Positions 24,721-36,481 of a stretch of 64,000 nt of DNA are shown here, in pieces. Below the pieces are notes generated by a model that ran no database searches, was not told where the DNA came from, and was given only the letters and a program-made list of their open reading frames with translations. Each line of letters starts with the position of its first letter. The stretch's first letter is position 1. Made by a program: the position numbers and the translations under genes. Location of the stretch: positions 1 through 64,000 of the forward strand of contig VZRG01001634.1 in the NCBI GenBank assembly GCA_013397435.1, read 5' to 3'. This DNA is from Erythrocercus mccallii (taxonomy: Eukaryota > Chordata > Aves > Passeriformes > Dicruridae).

Positions 24721-24737
24721 ATAATAATAATAATAAT
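24721..24737. repeat. (ATA)n microsatellite
   Basis: Five to six ATA units in a row, a short trinucleotide microsatellite. Confidence 0.9.
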
Positions 24738-26383
24738 ATTCTTGCCTTTCTTAATTACCTTTCTCAGATCTCTTAGCAGCAGCTAATAGACCAACAGGGA
24801 TCCATAGAGAATAATCTGGAAATGATGAGTTAATAACTTCATAGGACAGGCCCTTGAGTGATTGTCCTTCAAAGAAGGACACACTTTAATAGCAGTGTAT
24901 CTATTATATAGAAGTTTCCTGTTCTTCTATCTTGCATAATAGAAACAACAACTGCAACCTTTGCAATCCTTTGACACTACATTTGTTTAAACTGTCACAA
25001 AACCTGCCCAGAGCACACTGGGGCACTCAGGGTCAGCAGAACAGTGAATCCCAGGCTCAGGAATTACACACAGCCACAGTATGCAAAACAGACTCGATGG
25101 TAATGCTTATTTTTATGTGGCTCCCTCCGTGAGGAGGGTTACAAAATGCTCCATGCAGAGCCAATCATTCACAGTTCAAGCAACCAAGGATGGCACTGAG
25201 GGAAACCTCATTTCAAAAGGAAAGTAATATAGATTTTAGTACTGGAAGTTTAATGGTAATGCATGCTAGAGGGAAGCACTTTAAAAAATGCACTAATGAT
25301 ACTGTCTTTTCAATAGAGACATCAGAGCAATGATTTCTATGGTGCTTTTAATCCTCAATTCTGAAGGTGAAATTTTCTGTTCAGGAGCTGATGCATAAGT
25401 TTTTATGAGGCTCTTATAAACCTTAGTTTGAAACTTTCAGTGGCACACACACTTTTGCTAGACACTGTGTAGAAGTAAATTTGAGGAACATCAGTCTATT
25501 GGAGAACAACAAACTTCGAAGCCAACGATTTCACTCAGGAGTTTTTTATCTGAACTCTCTTTAGATGACTCAAAACTATTCTCAAGCCCCAAGGAACACT
25601 CACCTGGAATGTCATGTGAAGGATGCTGCAGACATACAACTCTGGTTTGTAAAATCAAGCCAAGGCAATAAATTTGGTCAACAGGCAAAATCCAGGATAG
25701 CTTTCTCTACAGCACTGGGACACTGACCTGTGAGAAAGGAGGGGAAAAAAATTCAACACCATTTAAGATTGCGCAGAGAAACAGATTCTCAGGTGTTAAT
25801 CCTCAGCACCAGGTGCCCAATTCACAAGGTAACAGCCTGGTTGTAACTTTCCCACCTCAGCAAGCAGGGAAAACAGTATCAGTCCTTTTAAGTCTTAGTC
25901 CTGCTTGTGAAAGATGAATTCTTTAAAAAAACCTGGTCACTGTTGACCAAACAAATACACCGTGTAATGTTTGCTATAAGCTGCAGCTGAAATGTGTGTT
26001 TAAATTATACACAGCACAAATTCAAACACCATCCATTCTCCAAAGGGTGTTTGAGAAGCTATTTAACAATTGCAGTGAACAATTTGCAAAGTGAAAACAT
26101 CCAAACCTGTTTCAAAAGTTCTTTGCCTCAGGCACCAGCTCTATCTCTACATTAAGTTTGCATGCACAGAGCTAGAGAGCAGATGGCCACTGCAAGCAGG
26201 CAGATTTCAACAGGGGTGTTTCAGTCTCTCAGTCACAGGTTTATCTGAGCAGCCTGTGCCCTGTTAAGAGAAACATCCCGAAGCCCAAAGATGTGATTGC
26301 TTAGCCATTCACATAAAAATATGAGGAAGAAATGCAGACACTACAGGAGTTCGTTAAATGGCGCTGTTAATTGGCAAGTCATC

Positions 26384-26396
26384 TGTCAACTTGACA
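26384..26396. repeat. 13-bp palindrome TGTCAACTTGACA
   Basis: Two TGTCAA half-sites are inverted around a central C. TGTCA is the core of MEIS/TGIF-type (TALE homeodomain) sites, so a dimeric binding site is possible. Only the symmetry is seen directly. Confidence 0.85.
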
Positions 26397-27705
26397 CTGG
26401 GCTTCCAGTGGCTTCTCAGGCTATTCAGACACTGAAAAGATCTGCTCTCAGAGTCCTTCTGTGAAAACCTGAGCAACATTTGCTCTAGGATGCACATCAT
26501 GTTAGCTAAAATTAACACTTTTTGTCTTTCAACTTTTTCAATTGTCTAAATTCTGACTTCCCAAGCATTGTTTCTCTTTGCAAGTTGAACTTGGTGTGAT
26601 GTAGATGGAAATACTGCAGAATGCCTCCAGCTGCCTGGCTCTGAAGGAACAGAAAAAATGTAATCTTGGAGGTGGGAAAGAAGAGAAAAAGAACTGCTTT
26701 GTTGTAACACACTACTCCTTGTTCAAAAGGCTGTGTGACACCTCCAAGTTTTGACAACACAGCTGCATTTATATCTACTTGTGATGAGAGTTCCCATCAG
26801 CTCAAACTTGGCATTATGCCTGACTGGCAATTCATTACTTACTGTAATGTAGGAGCACTTTATAAATCACAGCAGCTCCTCTTTGCTGCTCTCTCCCCTG
26901 AGCGCTCCAAGGAGCTGAGGTGCCTAACTGGAGATGCCACCACTGAGCTCTGGGGCTGTGTTCCCCAGCTGGTGCAGAGGAACAGCCTGTTTGTTCCAAA
27001 CACGGGACTGCCTCCCCCCAATCCACTACAGACGTTGCCAAGAGATTTAAAATGAGTAATGAAGGGGAAAAACATAAAGCAGGGCTCTGTTCGAGAATTA
27101 ATGTGCTCATTTTAACTCAACAAGCTCAATCTTCCCTGTTTACAGCCTAAATTATCTCCTTTAACACTGAAACAACAGAGGGAGAACACTTCCACTGCTT
27201 CCCTCATGGTAAGCAGACAGGTGCATGCTGCTTGTTGGAGGGAAAAATATGAGCCTCCTAGTAGGATAATATAGCTTGGATTATATTAGTTACAGAAAAA
27301 TCGAGATGAGAAAGCTTCAAGGGCATAATCATCATGAAACATGGGGCTGATTACTGCAGAGTGCTGAGCTCCAGACAAAGTCATTGGGTGTTATATGTGC
27401 ATTATAATATGATCACTACTGTCTTTCCACAAATTATGGGCAAAAGGTAGATTTTCTTACAGCTACACATCTAAGTTTCCTCCACTAAGTATTTTTATAT
27501 ATAAATTTTTAAAATATGCAGCTCATAATAGTACCCATTTAAACCTCTGTGAGTGCACAGAACAATAGCAGAATTATTTATAATCCATATATAGAAGGCA
27601 GAAATTGTATAGCACTCAATGAACATGCACTGCTGCACATTCCTACAGAGGAACAACATCACAGAGACATTTCTTGAATGAAGATCAATCCTCTTGACCA
27701 ACGTA

Positions 27706-28167
27706 ATGGAAAGAAAATTCAGGCTAATGGGAAGATCAATCAAAGAAAATTCAAAGACTTCCAGATATTACTCCAAACAGAGATCAGAGGAAAAGTGCTT
27801 TCACGTCATGGGATGTTCCAGTGTGTCTGAGGGACCTGAAGGCTTCACATTTTCCCAGGCCCTGTTTGGGATGTGGGCAGAGAAAGCACCACTCAGCACC
27901 AGCTGCACCCACCAGAGGGCTGGGCAGCCTGAACTGCCATCCCACGGTGAAAATAAAGGTACTGCAGTAAAGGAACAGGAGAAAAACTTGGCAATCAAGA
28001 GCATTCTTGAGAAACATTTGCACCCGTGCCAAGGGAACATCTCTGCTGGTATCATCCCAGACAGGAGCTCAGAGCAAGCAGGAGGAAGGGCAAAAGGCAG
28101 AAGCTCCAGCAGAAAGTCCATCAGTGATACTTTAAGTGACGTGAACTGTGAGCCAAGAAATGAATAA
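27706..28167 (+). CDS. Uncertain 153-codon ORF, no recognised family
   Basis: An ATG frame runs from 27706 to a TAA at 28165-28167. The start context has G at -3 and G at +4, close to the vertebrate Kozak optimum. The predicted product is hydrophilic and rich in K, R, E and S, with a basic/serine stretch near the C-terminus (GRSSSRKS). There is no signal peptide, membrane segment or known domain. Two open frames run antisense to it (27784-28032 and 27801-28121), which argues that the patch is simply stop-poor. No promoter, splice site or poly(A) signal is obvious nearby. It is most likely chance and is listed so that it can be tested against RNA and conservation data. Confidence 0.12.
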   Translation: MERKFRLMGRSIKENSKTSRYYSKQRSEEKCFHVMGCSSVSEGPEGFTFSQALFGMWAEKAPLSTSCTHQRAGQPELPSHGENKGTAVKEQEKNLAIKSILEKHLHPCQGNISAGIIPDRSSEQAGGRAKGRSSSRKSISDTLSDVNCEPRNE

Positions 28168-31100
28168 ATTATGACATCAAAGTCTGCACTCGTATAAGTG
28201 ACAGGGTGCTAATTTAATATTTATTTTTATGTTGGGGGAACTCATTACCTACAGAAATGTTTATGTGCTCTCTAGAAAAAAAAAAATCACTTTCTTCTTC
28301 TTAAATTACTGTTATTGGCATTCCTATTGACAGGAAGAAATACAGAATCACAGAGAACTGCCCAAATCACAACGTAACACTTCAATGTGTCCACCAGCTA
28401 ATGTTAATCTATAATTGAACACCATGTAGGTACTCAGGAAATCCATTAATCTGTATAGATTGTTCCTTCAGGATGAGTGCTTCAGGTTACTTTACATAAG
28501 GAAAGGCATCCAAGGTCTAGGACACTGTGAAAAACCCCACAGATCTACAGAAATACTTACTAGGCATTTCAGGAGAGACACCTGACAGCTAGAATGCCTG
28601 ATAACTTCAAAAAGAATATACTCACTGAAGATGTCCACCACAGAAAATGTCTGCAAAGACATAAAACGACTTAACTGACTTTGAAAATCAGCCAAAACTT
28701 GTCCAAAATTGTGATCCCAAGGTTTAACCCTAGTAATTTTTTTCCTTTATACAGATGGCCCTTCTGTTTGACAGAAATACAAATTTGGCAAAGAAGGCAA
28801 ACACATTAATGTTTTAACAGTTTTTAATGGTATTTGTTAATTGTCTACCCCACACCAAATCAAAGGTGTGAGGGAATAAAATTGAGACAAGCCCCATGAA
28901 AATCACAATTGAAATTTAAATAAAAGGAAGTCTTAAATCTCTATCTCTAGAGAGGCATTATTTCCTCTAGTCAAAATGCTTTGCTGTACAGACCTGCAAT
29001 TCCCATCCACTTTTGAAACAAAACTCTAAGCACACCCTGATAATAAACAAAATAATCAGAATGGGTTCAGTGCTGTGTTCAGATGACAAGCACAGGAGAG
29101 CAGAACGCCACTGACACCATTCAGGACAGACAGAAATGCTCTGCGACATAATAGAAGTCCTTATATTTATTGAAAAACACATTTCCTTGCAGTAATATGC
29201 TGTAAGCCAATTGTTCTCTTTCTCAAAGACTCCTAATTTCATTAGTATACATTTCCTCCAGTGGCCCCAGTTGTTCATATGGATTTTCACACATACAGTT
29301 CTTTCTCTCTAGTCTGAGAGAAGCTGGAGATGAAAACTCTTTTGAAATGTTTTCACTCTTAGAAGAGACTGACTGATGAGAGCATGAGGCTGGCACCTCA
29401 GAGAATGAAAAAAGCCTTGTTTGAGAGTCATGTCCATGTGTGACAGCAACCCAGCAGGGATTTTATTAATGGCAACTTGCAGATTATTGCTGTGCAGCTG
29501 AGCACTGGGTGCTCCAGTGTGTGCACACACTTGGTAACTGGGAAGAGCCTTCCCTGCTCCAGCAGCCAGTGCTGGCCCAGAATGGAGAGCTGCTTGCTCT
29601 GATGGAGGGTTCAGGCTCATTAAGATAAGCACATCAGGTGGCCACCTGCGCCTGGAGATCATCTGAGCAACCACCCCAGGTAAAACCTCTCCAGGCATTA
29701 AAAAGAACAGGAGCAACTGAGCTGCTTCTCTTGGACAAAGACTTCAAGGAAGTCTAATGAAAGCAGTTTCCCACTGTAGGCAAAGAGGTGACACCAAATC
29801 ACTGCCTGGCTCATGGATCTGCTGAGAATTTGGGGATGAGGACAGAGCTTATTTTCCTTATTAGCAGAAATAAGGCAAGCTGGAAAGGTGTATGCCTTAA
29901 TAGGGAATCATGTTTAGAATGCTTTGAGGACAGGCTCCATCAGAGCACTCAGAATTGGCATTCTGACCTAAAGGAAACCCAAATTATGAGACAGCTCTGA
30001 AAACAAAAACTGCTGTGCTTTACCCTAAAAAAAAATAAAACACCACACTGTCTGCAGGTATCTCTTATCTTCCTTACAACTCCTCTTCAGCATTTTAAGA
30101 TTTTAAAAATTAGCTGCTTATCCCCAGCTCTATCCAAAGGAGACATGACATTTCATGACACTTATTAATATACTGATATGTCTAACTAGGAGGAGATCTC
30201 CAGAATATACCTTTTATAATAGGAATGCTAGTGTGCATCTGCTCCTTGTAACAGGCTATATCTGAATTTGATTTCCTGCTTCCAGTGGCCTCCTTGGTAC
30301 TCAGAGAGCCAAAGTCACCACTGAAATCTTGGCAGAGGCCAAGCTTTAATTCACCAGTAATGCAATCCTTTAGAATTACAGATAAACTGCTTAAGTGCTG
30401 GATACATTTATGCAAGTTGTATAGGAGAACTCGTCATTGATTTCTCCTTTGCCAAACAGTTTAGCACTCTGGAGCAAAACACAGACTTTCTGAAAGCTGC
30501 TCTCATTCCATTCAGCAGCACAGCACCTGTGAGTGAGAGCAAATGCTAGTTTTGCAGGTGCTCTTCCTTACCCTGTAAGGGAAAGGAATACAGATTATTG
30601 CTTATGGTATGGAGAACTTTTACTATTTACTTTTCTTTCATTTCTTGACTTCACAAAAGCATTCATTCATTTTTTTTAAAGTCAAAGCCATTGATGACAG
30701 GGCATTGCCCTTTACTATATCATAAAGTGCTGCCTGCTACCCTCCAAAGGCACTGCTCCAAATTAAAACATGATTAGACTCTTCAGGGTGACCTTGTGAA
30801 AAAGCAGGGATGTGTTTACTTTCTCTGCCTTCCAAATCAGCCTTGCTCAATTTATAGTAAAGAAAAGATGTTTTTCCTAATTGCCAGCCCTGAAAACTCT
30901 TCGAGTTTTCTGAGACTCTGAGTCTGTGAAGTCTCAGTATCAGTAAAGATAAGGAAATAGTTAATGATTCTCAATTAAGAGCACAAATAGTTAATGATCC
31001 TGGGAGCTGCCTGCAAGCAGACTCCAGCTCACTCATCCACTGCTGAGCTGAATCTGCAAGACTGACAAATAAAAAAGCAATAAATGTTTATTTTTTCATC

Positions 31101-31700
31101 AAAATATTAAGTCATAATTTACGACACAGAGATCCTTCACAGCTGTTCTGTAAGAAAGTGCCTTATCTGCCCCTTAATTTCATACAGCAGTTAGCCAAAG
31201 GTTTTCTCTGCCTTTTTGCTGAAACAACACCCATTATCAGAGATACATTTTACCATGGGCAGCAACTCAAGAACTCCCTGGAATGGGGGGCTGATTGGTT
31301 TTATTTTAATGCATTATACCAAAGAGTTGGCTTCAGTCATGGCCAATGGATTTAACTCCCTGTACTTGAGGAAAATCTGAAATTTCCCTCAAGAGCAAAG
31401 GACTAACCTGCACTCCCAGCAGGCTCAGGAGGGATTACCAGGAATCAGCGTTCATCCACCTGAGAAGCCAGAGCTGCAGGAACAGGGCATTGGGTCACCA
31501 GTTAATCCCCTACTGAGGCATGAGCAGAGGAAGTTGTCAAACCTGCTTTTCTGCCACTGAGGCTCGATGCTTTGGCTGTCACAAAACTGACCCTAAGAGA
31601 ACTTGGCTGGGAGTGCCGAGCTGGAAGTGCAGCAGTGGTTGGATTGCACTCCCAAACCCCATCAGCAATCACGAGCAGCACTCGCTGGACAGCTTGCAGC
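28168..31700. other. Non-coding unique DNA
   Basis: AT-rich sequence with an A11 run (28276-28286). A pair of small hairpins lies at 30892-30937, and a direct repeat of AAATAGTTAATGAT at 30955-30968 and 30985-30998. The 135-codon minus-strand frame at 29309-29716 has no motif. Nothing gene-like is supported. Confidence 0.65.
30892..30937. repeat. Two abutting small hairpins
   Basis: GAAAACTC (30892-30899) and GAGTTTTC (30903-30910) form a perfect 8-bp stem with a 3-nt loop. It is followed at once by CTGAGACT (30910-30917) and AGTCTCAG (30930-30937), another 8-bp stem with a 12-nt loop. The two share one base. No poly(A) signal or gene end is nearby. Confidence 0.88.
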
Positions 31701-31717
31701 ACTTGACTCAGCATTCA

Positions 31718-31751
31718 CTGGACAGTGGTAGCAGCCACTGTCCAGAATAAA
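31718..31751 (+). repeat. 11-bp-arm hairpin directly abutting AATAAA
   Basis: CTGGACAGTGG (31718-31728) and CCACTGTCCAG (31735-31745) are perfect inverted arms around the 6-nt loop TAGCAG. AATAAA begins at the next base (31746-31751). Upstream, 31440-31717 is GC-richer and has a related CGCTGGACAGC word at about 31683. The arrangement could be a structured 3' end of a transcript or of an unrecognised retroposed repeat. No coding sequence is recognised upstream. Confidence 0.6.
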
Positions 31752-34700
31752 ACATACCCAAATTACAGCCATTTTCTAGCCACACATCAAGAGCCACAGA
31801 GCTACTTTTTCCATGACACCTCTTTAGGGCCATGCTGCTCCCTGCAGCAGGGCACAAGCTTCCCTTCCCTTCTAGTCTCTCCTAGAGAGAGACACTGGAG
31901 AAGTCTGCTGCTTTAAAACTATAGCAGCCATTAAGCTGGGGAAAAGATGTTAATTCCAGGAGATAAATATGGCAATGCTTATTTTGCCACCTTCTACGTG
32001 AGACTCATTTAGGTGTTCCTGACAAGGTGCATGTTTCTTGCTCACAAACTCTTCCACCTTCAAACACAACCCCTGCCTGATCCCAAACTGGTGAATATGG
32101 AGACTGGTCATCTTTAGCCCAGCCTTCTCAAGAGGGAACACACTCCACATTTCCCTGTGCTACATAGGTGGAAAAACTTCCAACAAATCTACTTTGGGTT
32201 TTTTTGTGAGTGTCCAAAATGAAAGGTCACATGGAATGTACCATATGGAGCAAAATAAGATATGCCAGCTCTGTTTTCTCATTTTGATATCTAGAAAAAA
32301 GTTCACAAAAACCTTCCTGTGCGTTTGTTTTAATGTAATTCGCAATCTAAACAATTGTAGAGAAAGCCACCAAAAAGAACTAAATATAACTACTGATGAC
32401 TTTCACATGGCATCCTTTTAAGCCCAGGTGCAAGGCAGAAGCAGATGTGGACATTCATTTTCTCTTTATTTTCAGACAAGCAGGCCTATGTGCCCAACTT
32501 TATTCACCACCCTTGGGAGGTTTTCCTGCTGCCTTGGATTTACAATGCCAAGAGGTAACTGTTGTGAGGAGGCTAACATCCCTGCAGATAAAGGAAAGAA
32601 AGGAGTTCTCCTGGAGGGTAGTTCAGAGCAGGAGCTGTAACCAGGCTCTCAGAGTATCACTTCTGATAGAGCTCTTTATCCCCACTGAGGAGCTAGGGAG
32701 AGGAGAAAGGCTGGCTTCTTAAATTATGTCCCTTAAATCAAGCCATTTCAGTATCTTCTTATGCAACATTTCAGGGTTTGAAGCTTTTCCTGATTTTTTT
32801 TTTATACTTGAATTCAATCAAACCCAGTCTATTTGCATAAAAAGCCTATTTGAAAATAACTAGCTAGAAGTGCCAAATTGCCAGCCCAGGAGGTGAAGCA
32901 TTTTTTATGAGCAGTATGGAGTTCTCATGAGCAGAGGCAATGAGAAGAAGGGTACAATCTCAGTTCCCTTCACAATGCCTGGCACATAAAGACCACCAAA
33001 AGGTGCAAAGGATTCATTTCAACGCTCTTTGATATGGTAAAATCTTTCCTAAAAATGCTAAATAGCTTTAAATTTGTATCAGCTTGTACTGTCCTTTATT
33101 AGGAACTCATAAAAAATATTTTGTTTCATTTCCCATCAATTTTCAACTGGTAATTAGCTTTACAGAGGCTACAAGATATGTATAGTGTAATGCAATTTCT
33201 AACTTTTTGCACCTTGAAGTGTATCAGAAGGATGGGAAACTTAATGGCAGAAATTGCTTGTGACTCATGGTAGGTTTATGAGTTGTCAGAGTGAAGAATA
33301 AATGCAGTAATGTAATGGGAAAATATAACAGCCATTGTGTACATGTCAGAGCTCAGGTGCAGTTTCAGAGCTGAGAGTATCCTTATCCAGCAAAAGCAAT
33401 TAAATATATGCTTAGCTTTAAGTAACCCCACGGGAATCCACAACATCTAAAAAGTAAGCAGGAATGATGAACAAAATTGTTACTCCTCACCCTGAAGGAA
33501 TATTTTTATAACAATGTCCTAATGGAGGGAAAAGAAGAATTTCATTGTGACTTTCTCACTGTTGAAATTATTTGCCTCAACTCTGAACTTTTTAGTTTCA
33601 ATGTGTGTGTATATACGCATGAAAGAGAACAAAAAATACCTTATCTTCATTCTGGAATCCATTTCCTCACATGTTGAAAACACCAGAGTTTCTGGAAAGG
33701 GGACCATGGATTACAAGAGACCTCTGAATGGCCACAAAACAAGTGGTGAAAGTATTTTGCAATTACCTTTCTCAAGTACATTCCTAATTCTGATTCTAAG
33801 TCACCTTGAAGTCCCCTCAGTGACACCCTTGGCTTTTTCTCATCTCTCAGCTCTTTCTGGGAAACTGCTGCTCTGGTGTCAGCACCAGATCCTGTTCAGC
33901 TGAGATTTGCAACAGCCACTGCCTTTTCCCACAGCCAAGCAAAGCACCAAGTGTCTCTTTCGCTTTGCTGGGAGAGAATTACTGGATGAAGCACTGGGGA
34001 GATGGTGTGCGGATATCTTATTCAAACAGTGGCTGAGGGAAGAGCCCCGTGATGGATGAGGCGCTCAGTGGACTAACTTCCCTAATAACTCACTAAACCC
34101 AAATAGCTCATGAATTTCCTTTTCCTCACAGGGCTCAGAAAACCATGCAGGACTCTGTCTTTCAGTTGCTTAGAGAATGAACCACTGCAAGGGTGGATAA
34201 AGGGTGGGAAGTTGACCTTTGTCTCAGGTGCTCTCTGATGATAGGAAGTGTAGAGAACACCAGGATCACAGAAAGGTTTCTAGTCTCCCTGCACGAGGTG
34301 ATTACAGGCAGCATTTGGCACGCACTGAGCAGTGTGTGCGTGTTCTCCTCACCCATTCCCACAGGGCTGAGGCTGGCTGAGAGGAGGAATCAGGAGCGTT
34401 CTCCTGGCTGCTGCTTGAGGCCAGGCCTGTGGCACAGGGTCCACGTGGACAGCACAGTCAGGTGCTACCACACAACTTCAGCACAGCAGGTTCTGAACCC
34501 TCACTGCTGTCCCCACCTGTGCAGGCAACCCAAAACTCCTCTTTGAACAAAAAGGAGCACCTGTCTGATAATGTGTTTAAGATTTTGAGTTCCTAAGAAT
34601 CACCCATACTACAAACAAAATAAAAACCACCACAGGACAACCATCTTAAAGATCCTCACCTGTGCTAGACCTGTTGTTCCACTCCCAGGACAGCAACACA

Positions 34701-35548
34701 CACCTTGGGGCCTTCCCCTCTCTCCCTTTTATCATATTTTAAAATGTAGCAAATCTGTTAATTAGTGTCAAAGAAACAATGCAAACTAGCTGAAAGCAGC
34801 TTTTCTGCCACTGATCACTGACAAGCTAATGGGCCTGACATTTCCTTCAGCACACTACTGCTTTGATTAATGCAGCTGCACAATTACTTTCTTTGAAAAT
34901 TTGTGTAATACTCTCCCATGCCAGGAACTCATTTAAATATAAGACAAAGATGAAGAAGGGGTGGACTTTCAATATGGGGGAAAACATTATGGTGAGGTTC
35001 ACAGTCATAGTCAGGGAGGCTGTTACACTGAACCTTGGGCAGCTCATTTCTGACTTAGGCGATAGCAAGGATCTCTTAAAAGGCAGAGAAGGGTCAACAG
35101 CACTTTCCTGTCATAGGCACCTGCTGCTAAAAATTCTTGGAGGAAAATTCTCTTATGTGAGACTGCCAACACTTTTTCAAAAGACTTGCACAAAAATAAA
35201 ATGCTTCTTTGGTATTTCAATCTAAATTATTGAAAATAAGTAGCTACTTTTTGTTTATCTTTTTGTTCTTTGGCCAGTCAAGCTGCCTCCAGCTGTCTAT
35301 CCCAAAGCTCAGTGGCTGCTCCAGCATTTCTGAGCAAAACAGATTCTCTTGTCTTCAGGCTCACATACATGAAATACAACAGTGACTTTACATTCAGCCT
35401 GTAAACATGATCCCTTGTCCAAGATCATCAGTGGAGTTAGTGGACTGAAAAGTGGAACATTTGGTTGGTCCTTGTTTCCAAAGTTTTCTAGAAGAGTCAT
35501 GGTAAAATCAATGCCCTCTGATGGCTCTGCTTGGGGTTCTTGAGGAAA

Positions 35549-35582
35549 ATATCATACAAAACCTTATGTTTATGTATGATAT
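35549..35582. repeat. Hairpin with 10-bp perfect arms
   Basis: ATATCATACA (35549-35558) pairs perfectly with TGTATGATAT (35573-35582) around a 14-nt loop. It is AT-rich and too short for a microRNA precursor. Confidence 0.9.
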
Positions 35583-36448
35583 GTTTGTGCCCATTTATCC
35601 TTCTGTTCTCACTCCTTCCTTTCCTCCAAAACTCTCCATTATCAAATTAGAAATATAAACCCATTCAAAAAAAGGCAGCCACATAGAAGAGAGTTTTCTT
35701 GGCTATAATTTTTTAGCTGAGTTTTTTTGTCATCCTTACATGCTAAAGATATGAAAGCTGCAAAATCCACTCACTCCTTAACACACAGAAAATCCGGTCC
35801 CCCCCAGGGATCAGCCATGGAAGCAGATTTGGGAAGACTGAAACCCTTTAGCAGAGCCAGTGCTGAACTGTCTGAGAAAGGCCCTGCTGTGTCCAACAGG
35901 GGGATGACTAAGCAACATTCCACATCTACAGACAGGGATATTCCCTTGGGAGAGACAGGTTCAAATCCCTTTTCACTACAGCTCTGGAAGTGAAACCTCA
36001 CAGGCCTCCCCTGTCCACACCAGCTGCCCTTGTCACCAGGCTTCCAGCTGCTCCTTGCTACAGCATGTGACATTTTCCTCACCTTCTGCAGATACAGAAT
36101 TTCCTGGGCACTAATGAATTTCCTTGAAAGGTTTCAGTTTCAGTGAATCAGCTTTTCCTAATGAAAAATGACACTGACAGAAATCTCTCTGCCAGCCCTC
36201 TCACATTGGATAACCTTCAGAAACTCAATTCACCTCTGTGTTTCTCCATCTTGAAGCAGGGCAGTAACACCGACCTCTTTTTTATAACCTTCTCTGAGAT
36301 GTATGGACAAAAGAGCAAAGTATCATTATTATTTATTATTCTAAGCATCACTGAGACAATAAGGGAAAGGCAAAACACTATGATTCTCACTGAGGTAACA
36401 AAATAAAGCCATTCCTCTGGCAACACTCTTTAAATGTTACAGCTCAGG

Positions 36449-36481
36449 CTTTCTTTTTCTTTTTTTTTTTTCTTTTGGTAG
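36449..36481 (+). other. Long polypyrimidine tract ending in TAG
   Basis: A nearly pure T/C run (T12 at 36460-36471) is followed by GGTAG, giving an acceptor-like profile. The sequence after it has no recognised reading frame and no matching donor that I can defend, so no exon is called. Confidence 0.3.

Larger units (their letters stand above)
21589..27700. other. Non-coding unique DNA
   Basis: No recognisable gene. The overlapping plus-strand frames at 21880-22268 (three frames, each about 90-100 codons) lie in a GC-richer patch and match nothing I know. An (ATA)n run lies at 24721-24737. A 13-bp palindrome, TGTCAACTTGACA, lies at 26384-26396. Motif-dense stretches at 22541-22660 and 26341-26400 may be regulatory. 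Several short open frames in 23040-24040 and 26735-27110 look like chance. Confidence 0.65.

Noticed and set aside
31718..31745. MicroRNA precursor
   Set aside because: The stem is only 11 bp; a precursor needs a stem of about 30 bp.
35957..35969. tRNA/SINE B-box-like word GGTTCAAATCC
   Set aside because: The flanking bases cannot form a T-arm stem, no A box lies at the right distance upstream, and no cloverleaf can be drawn.
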